Shown piece after piece: positions 59,201 through 64,000 of a DNA stretch of 64,000 nt. The translations under genes were made by a program, and so were the position numbers. Positions within the stretch are counted from its first letter, which is position 1; every line of letters begins with the position of its first letter. The stretch covers positions 1,070,001 to 1,134,000 of the forward strand of contig QVRM01005202.1 of the NCBI GenBank assembly GCA_003439945.1. The letters run 5' to 3'. The notes under the pieces were generated by a model. The model was not told the origin of the DNA and ran no database searches. It saw only the letters and a program-made list of their open reading frames with translations. Source of the DNA: Dermanyssus gallinae. Taxonomy: Eukaryota; Arthropoda; Arachnida; Mesostigmata; Dermanyssidae.

Positions 59201-59503
59201 GTCGCCGCCACCACCACCACCATTGCCGCTGCCGCCGAAAGATGAGCGACGAGACGGGGTCATCTTCCCGTTGGATCCGTTCGCTCGTTGTCTTCTTTGC
59301 CGGCCAGTCTTGCTGAGAGAGGAGCTCTATCGGCGCTCGAGGCGAGGAGTCAAGACAGGGCGATGGAGCTGGCTGGCTGGCTGGTCGCGATACGGGCGGA
59401 GGCGGAATCCGTCCCGTCGATACGCGCGGAAGGCGAGGGAACCAGAACGAGTCGCGCGTACTTAAGGCGTGCACGAGTGCAGTCCGGGCGTTGTGTGGCC
59501 ACA
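59201..59503 (+). promoter_or_regulatory. Candidate promoter and 5' UTR of the lipid transfer protein gene
   Basis: GC-rich, with CGCGCGTACTTAAGGCGTGC at 59451-59470 and GTGCAGTCC (initiator-like) near 59478. No good TATA box. The position, just upstream of a signal-peptide exon, is the main argument. Confidence 0.35.
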
Positions 59504-59576
59504 ATGGGACCTCCAAGCCAACGAACTACGGGGGCCTTGTGCCTTCTGCTGTGTTTCGTCGGACTGACTCTCGCTG
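59504..59576 (+). CDS. Large lipid transfer protein, exon 1 (signal peptide)
   Basis: First coding exon of a secreted lipoprotein of the vitellogenin/apolipophorin superfamily. The start ATG sits in CCACAATGGG. It encodes 24 residues ending in a hydrophobic core and small residues (ALCLLLCFVGLTLA), a classic signal peptide, with cleavage expected near A24. The exon ends after one base of the next codon at a consensus donor (G|GTAAGT, 59577). That base combines with GT at 61207 to make glycine, so the phase agrees with exon 2. This start was chosen because it gives the signal peptide in phase. Upstream in-frame methionines give no such leader. Confidence 0.75.
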
Positions 59577-59662
59577 GTAAGTCACGTTAACATTCAAGCC
59601 AAATCAAGTCAAGTCCAGTTCAGTCCAGTTAAGTTAAGTTAGTTTCGTTGTTGTTGTTGTTA

Positions 59663-59719
<57 letters not shown>

Positions 59720-60976
59720 TCGTCGTGAAATCGGCGAAGACTTCACTCAGACGCCCGACGACCTCATGCCTGTCTGAATGAGCATGACCGACCAGGCCAA
59801 TGCGTGCCAGGCCTTACGACTCGTGCCACTTACACGCTATAGATCTCGTAGTTGGTCGCTGTACTCGTCTGCCGCGTCCAGACGGTGTCCAGGAGGTGCA
59901 CCCTACGATTCTTGACGAAGGTGCGAAGTTGCCTGTTATACAATCTTGACGAAGTTGCGAAGTTGCCTGTTAGCGCGGACCTTCGAGCGACCATGATGGC
60001 TGAAACGACGCAGTACTTATGCAGGACCAATACCAACCGACCAATCAACTAACCAACCAGGCACTACCCGGATCTGGCCACCTGCGAGTGGCAACGAGGA
60101 GCTAGCAGCTTGATGGTGATCATCTATATATCTGCTGATACGATCGGGTGATTGATCTGCACCACCACTTCTACTAGATCTTAATAGGCCTCGGCCAGTG
60201 TGCGCCAGTGACTTCAACCAAGTGCTACCAAGTGCGGCGATACGTTTCCACGCTACAAGAGCTGGAGAGCGCGATCGAGCCAGCTAGAGGGAGACAGAGA
60301 GATGTAACATGAAGTCGATTGATGTTAGCTTAATGGTAATTATGGTTATTAGGATGTCGACGGTAATTATCACTATGAAGATGAAGATGAAGGTGAAAAT
60401 GACGACGACAACAACAACGACAACGACGGCAGGAGCAATTTTGTCAGCTAAGGATTTCACACAGTGCGCGATACACACGTGTTCATGTGGAGCTTGGTTA
60501 TGTTGGCCGCGATTGTCCTTACCTCCGGTCCGACCACGCCGACTTTGCCGCTTAAGAAATCCGGCAAATCACGCCCATTCAGACGTGTATCACCAGAGAA
60601 CCTCTTTGAGAGCTTTCTCTCTCGCGCTCTCTCTCTTTCTCTCGCTCTCTCTCTCTCTCTATATATATATATACAAAGTATTTTTTTACCGGGAGACAGC
60701 ATCAACAGCTTCTGTCACTAGTGGCCCTTAAACCCATCAATCTAAGTAAAATATATATTTGAAATGTATATTTTTGCTGCCATTGCTGCTTTTTGCTTGA
60801 TATTATTGCTACATGTCTTTTTTGTTGTTACGGTAACGAATTGTTTTTGCAGTTGCTGACGTCTATATTGATAGCGGCCATTTGAGAAGTCAATCTACCT
60901 TTGAGCGCTAGAGTGGTTTTTATATTGGAATATCAACTACCATTAGTAGTTTTGTTGTTGTTGTTGTTGTTGTTGC

Positions 60977-61055
<79 letters not shown>

Positions 61056-61206
61056 ATTATTGTTATTATTGTTATTATTGTTATTATTATTATTATTATT
61101 GTTTTCGCCGCTGCTTGCCAATCTCGCCATTACAACAAATGTTGTTGTTGTTGTTTTCGTTTACCATGAATGGCGATGTTACTAACTGTTTGCTTGCAAT
61201 CTGAAG
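59577..61206 (+). other. Intron 1 of the lipid transfer protein gene
   Basis: Bounded by GTAAGT and TGAAG. It contains an AAGTCAAGTC/CCAGTTCAGT patch (59600-59640), a GCT/GTT tract with an 18-base internal period (59647-59725), a CT-rich run and (TA)n at 60625-60674, and a pure (GTT)n-(ATT)n tract (60951-61104). Confidence 0.7.
60951..61104. repeat. Long (GTT)n/(ATT)n microsatellite
   Basis: About 150 bases of GTT grading into GTTATT and ATT. The homopolymeric Leu or Asn frames are artefacts. Confidence 0.95.
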
Positions 61207-61445
61207 GTCCTCTGTTAACGAAGACGTCGCGGGAGTGCCGCAATAGTCTACCTGTAGGCACGACGTTCGTCTACCAGTTCAACGGAGTAAACAAAATTGA
61301 GAACGAGGATATCAGCCAAGAAGTCAGCATATCGGCTGAGGCCGTAGTGTCCGTTCCGGAGAGTTGCATTCTCGGCGTCACACTGCGAAATGTCGTCTCA
61401 TCGCACAAGAAATTCGCTGAAGCCCTCCAGCAGCACGCCGTTGAG
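61207..61445 (+). CDS. Large lipid transfer protein, exon 2 (lipoprotein N-domain start)
   Basis: Encodes 80 residues (with one base from exon 1), beginning GPLLTKTSRECRNSLP. The start CRNSLPVGTTFVYQFNGVNK is the hallmark opening of the lipoprotein N-terminal (Vitellogenin_N) domain, where a P-G-x-x-Y-x-Y-x-(Y/F)-x-G strand begins the N-sheet. It is followed by EVSISAEAVVSVPESCILGV and TLRNVVSSHKKFAEAL, typical beta strands with a cysteine. The exon is bounded by AG (61205-61206) and GAG|GTAACC, phase 0. The domain binds and loads lipid and in vitellogenins is the receptor-binding part. Whether this is apolipophorin, vitellogenin or another member cannot be told from this portion. Confidence 0.85.
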
Positions 61446-61604
61446 GTAACCATCGCTTAATATTATAGCCTAGCCTAAGCAATTGCTATCGTATATTAGC
61501 ATGTGAAAGAAACATCCTCCATCCGGAGGAACTTCGTACTAAAAGTCGTGGGTCTAGTCGAAATTCTTCGCTAGAGTCTACCGACATCCCTAGACTCGTT
61601 CAGA

Positions 61605-61700
61605 ATGAGTTCCGAAAAGAGGCTGCTTCTTTTTCCAGAATGAGTTCCGAAAAGAGGCTTCCTTTTCCAGAATGAGTTCCGAAAAGAGGCTTCTTCTTTA
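61605..61700 (+). repeat. Three-copy tandem repeat, about 33-bp unit
   Basis: CAGAATGAGTTCCGAAAAGA followed by GGCTGCTTCTTTTTC or GGCTTCCTTTTC, repeated three times with a short variable spacer. Confidence 0.85.
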
Positions 61701-61799
61701 AAGACCTCAGCCTCACTAGCTTTCGTCGCCTATTCATGCCTAGCCAGACTAGGCGTTATATCGTTAGCGTATCGCTGAGTGAGTGCCGTGTTCTTTGCG

Positions 61800-62210
61800 C
61801 AGGTAAAATTAATGCACCCCAGTCATTGTTTTAACCGCGTTTTAGTGATTACATAAATGCGATTAGGAAGGGCGGCCACGGTCCGGTTGTCGGGCGAGCT
61901 TTTCGAAAGTTTTCTAACACAGCGACGGTCACAAAAGTAAAGCTCCATTAAAGGTTTTCGACAAAGAAAAACGTAGGAAATCTTCCGCAGGCTAAAATTC
62001 ATGGACCTTAGTCATTGTTTTAACCGCGTTATAGTGATTACGCACAATTTGAACGAGCGGCCACGGCTAGATCGCCGGACGAGATTCTACAAAGTTTCCT
62101 TGCACAGCAAAGATCACATAAGGAACGCTTTATTAGAACAATGAGAAAACCTTTATACTCTAGGAAAGGCTTACTACAAGAGAAAACGTATGAAATCTTC
62201 CGCTAGAAAA
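61800..62210 (+). repeat. Diverged tandem duplication in intron 2
   Basis: Two copies of about 190-220 bases. Both contain AGTCATTGTTTTAACCGCGT, GTGATTAC, a GCGGCCACGG block, CACAGC, GATCACA- or GGTCACA-like DNA and, near the end, GAAATCTTCCGC. The second copy has small insertions. Confidence 0.75.
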
Positions 62211-62258
62211 CAAAGCAGAAGTATCAGTAATAGTAGTTGTAGTTTTTCTCCCTCATTC

Positions 62259-62330
<72 letters not shown>
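62259..62330. repeat. (TA)n tract in intron 2
   Basis: About 70 bases of TA with one ACATA break. Confidence 0.95.
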
Positions 62331-62333
<3 letters not shown>

Positions 62334-62514
62334 TGCAGAAAGTTCCAGAATAACTGCGTCAATCGTTGGTCTTTTACAACAGGAATTTGCATTCGTAGTA
62401 ACAATGCACATTCTTGTTGTGCAAACCTGGTTCGGACACATGGTCCAGCCGCGCCAATAAATCGAAAGCCTAACGCTTACAATTGGCGGTTTGATGCACG
62501 ATAATGTGCCGCAG

Positions 62515-62817
62515 GTGTACATGGACAATGGCGTCTTGAAGGGCCTGAAGAGTCACCCGCAAGATCCGGCATGGGCTGTCAACGTCAAGCGGGCCGTCAT
62601 CTCGATGCTGCAGGCGCCACTCGACGCCCGCGAGGCTTCGGCTGAGGTCACGGAAAACGATATCCTTGGCCAATGCGAAACCTCGTACACGGCTCAGCCC
62701 AGCTCCGACGACGAGCAATTTGCGCGAGTCACCAAGACCAAGAAGCTTCTCACCTGCGTAGGTCGCTTCAGGACAACGAACGACATCTTCTTCACACCCT
62801 ACTCGGCACCCACTACC
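62515..62817 (+). CDS. Large lipid transfer protein, exon 3
   Basis: Encodes 101 residues in phase 0. It starts VYMDNGVLKGLKSHPQDPAW, matching the (D)-x-G-x(5)-hydrophobic then D-P-x-W pattern, then AVNVKRAVISMLQ, the very conserved N-(I/V/F)-K-(R/K)-(G/A) helix start of the lipoprotein N-domain. Next come VTENDILGQCETSYTA, the E-x-D-(V/I)-x-G-x-C-x-T-x-Y motif with the first disulphide cysteine, and VTKTKKLLTCVGR with its partner cysteine. It ends PYSAPTT at a consensus donor (ACC|GTAAGT, 62818). The acceptor is GCCGCAG at 62508-62514. An upstream in-frame extension is open, but the domain pattern and phase favour 62515. The remaining exons lie beyond the window. I found none in the last 1.1 kb. 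Confidence 0.85.
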
Positions 62818-62874
62818 GTAAGTAAACGCCAACGGGTGCATTGGGTGTACAATACACTTAATCGCGTAAACATA

Positions 62875-62945
<71 letters not shown>

Positions 62946-63565
62946 AAGAAACTTAAATTAAGCCAAGTCAGGCTTTGTAGACGGTAACAAATTAAAGGGC
63001 CTTTTGCCAGGTCAGCACCATAACATTCGAACAGACAAAAAAGCAACTTCGAGACAACGGCCTCTATATGTCAGGCTGTCAAAGTGAAAATATCTACACT
63101 TTGTAGAAGAACATCAGCTGCCAATGAACAACAATCAATAGTCAACAATCAACAATGCCCTTTGAGCTGGCGTTTTAAGTATCCCCGCTCCATTCAGTTT
63201 GGTGGTTTTTTTTCTAAGATTGTCCTGCGTATCGCAATTCTCTGAATCTCTGCCGTCCCGCAAGCCAGTAAAGTAAGTACGATTCTGTACGACTTCGCAT
63301 ATCAAATCGTTCGCGGCTACGTCGATCGGACAGCTAAACGAGTTGGATTCTTGACTAAAGAGGGAGGGAGGGCGGTAGGTAGGGAGGGTGTAGATCGCAG
63401 CTAGCGAACGCAGCGAGCTTGCGGTGAATCCTCACCCGAGCTCGCTCGAACAATCGAGAAGAATCAAGAAAAATTATGTTTGCTTGTTTTGAGACGTGTT
63501 GCTGCGTCGAGGAGACAAACAAGCGGGTACAAAGTACCCGAAAGCAAAAAATCTTCATCAACAGC

Positions 63566-63603
<38 letters not shown>

Positions 63604-64000
63604 AGGAAACAAAAGAGAAACATGAAACAGGAAGACCTACAACAACATTCTCCTGTCGCATCCTGCTGATTGGAGACGGGCCAGTTGACTGCCCGCACGC
63701 ATAGATGTCAACTGCAGCAACAACAACACGAACAACAACAGCAGCGGCGGCAACAACCGTTGCATCAGTAACAGTAACTAACAGACCTTGTGTGTCTCTC
63801 TTTCTCTCTGTCTACGCTGTATGTCTACGCTTTGCTAAACTGTTGTCTTGTCTTGTTGATCAAACGGCTCTCGACTCGGATTATTCGGCTTATTCGAGTG
63901 TTGGCAATCTATCGCCGTCACTTTGTTTTTGCGGGCCATAATGATCAGCGTCGCCGTCGTGGTATCGCCTTTCTCCTCGCCGTGATCCGAACGGTGGTCA
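62818..64000 (+). other. Start of intron 3, open at the window edge
   Basis: Contains (TA)n at 62883-62941, a GGGA-rich patch at 63360-63385, (CAA)n at 63561-63603 and a second CAA-rich patch at 63714-63760. No further exon matching the lipoprotein domain was recognised. Confidence 0.6.

Larger units (their letters stand above)
61446..62514 (+). other. Intron 2 of the lipid transfer protein gene
   Basis: Contains three tandem copies of CAGAATGAGTTCCGAAAAGA (61605-61700), a diverged tandem duplication of about 190 bases (61800-62210) and (TA)n at 62259-62330. It ends at GTGCCGCAG. Confidence 0.7.

Noticed and set aside
58760..59516. Open frames of 100-167 codons on both strands before the lipid transfer protein gene
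   Set aside because: Created by GTT/CAA triplets and A-rich DNA; six-frame openness and single-residue runs argue against coding.
60901..61185. Poly-leucine / poly-asparagine open frames
   Set aside because: Direct translation of the (GTT)n microsatellite within intron 1 of the lipid transfer protein gene.

Overview
This window looks like non-coding-rich nuclear DNA of an invertebrate, most likely an arthropod. There are no closely packed bacterial-style genes. The one convincing host gene is split by long introns with consensus GT/AG borders. Simple repeats are dense: about 40 (TA)n tracts and a dozen (CAA/GTT)n tracts. Most other recognisable coding DNA is decayed transposon sequence (R2-like and CR1-like LINEs, mariner, a Tc1-like relic, tRNA-derived SINEs). 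A mite or tick is plausible, but nothing read here decides the taxon.

Layout. 0-7 kb: unannotated DNA with decayed CR1-like reverse-transcriptase pieces in opposite orientations. 7.4-10.7 kb: three mobile elements end to end (truncated mariner, R2-like LINE, whole dead mariner), with (TA)n at the joints. 12.6-14 kb: a 1.1 kb fold-back element followed by a very long (TA)n tract. 14-30 kb: mostly unrecognised DNA with the PD-(D/E)XK-like retroelement module (20.6 and 27.6 kb) and tRNA SINEs (26 and 30.2 kb). 30.6-33.3 kb: another copy of the module and a 2.4 kb LINE. 33-46 kb: a possible cysteine-rich last exon, (TA)n-rich ground with short retroelement tails, a GC-rich block (39-40.5 kb), and another copy of the module at 44 kb. 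46.8-50.4 kb: SINEs, a Tc1-like relic, an inverted pair of a coding-like repeat and a CR1-like relic. 52.4-55.6 kb: a second fold-back copy and several small repeat pairs. 59.5-64 kb: the 5' end of a large lipid transfer protein gene (vitellogenin/apolipophorin superfamily), with signal peptide and the first two lipoprotein N-domain exons, running off the right edge.

The pattern most worth following up is that the ends of several unrelated elements coincide with (TA)n tracts: an R2-like LINE, an EN+RT LINE, the PD-(D/E)XK-like module and two short families with AATAAA-type tails. Some pieces have (TA)n on both sides. This could mean (TA)n is a preferred integration or priming site, that the elements carry (TA)n tails, or that the assembly has false joins at (TA)n. 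The sequence alone does not separate these, but each can be tested. No CRISPR array, rRNA gene, intact tRNA gene or virus-like gene was recognised.
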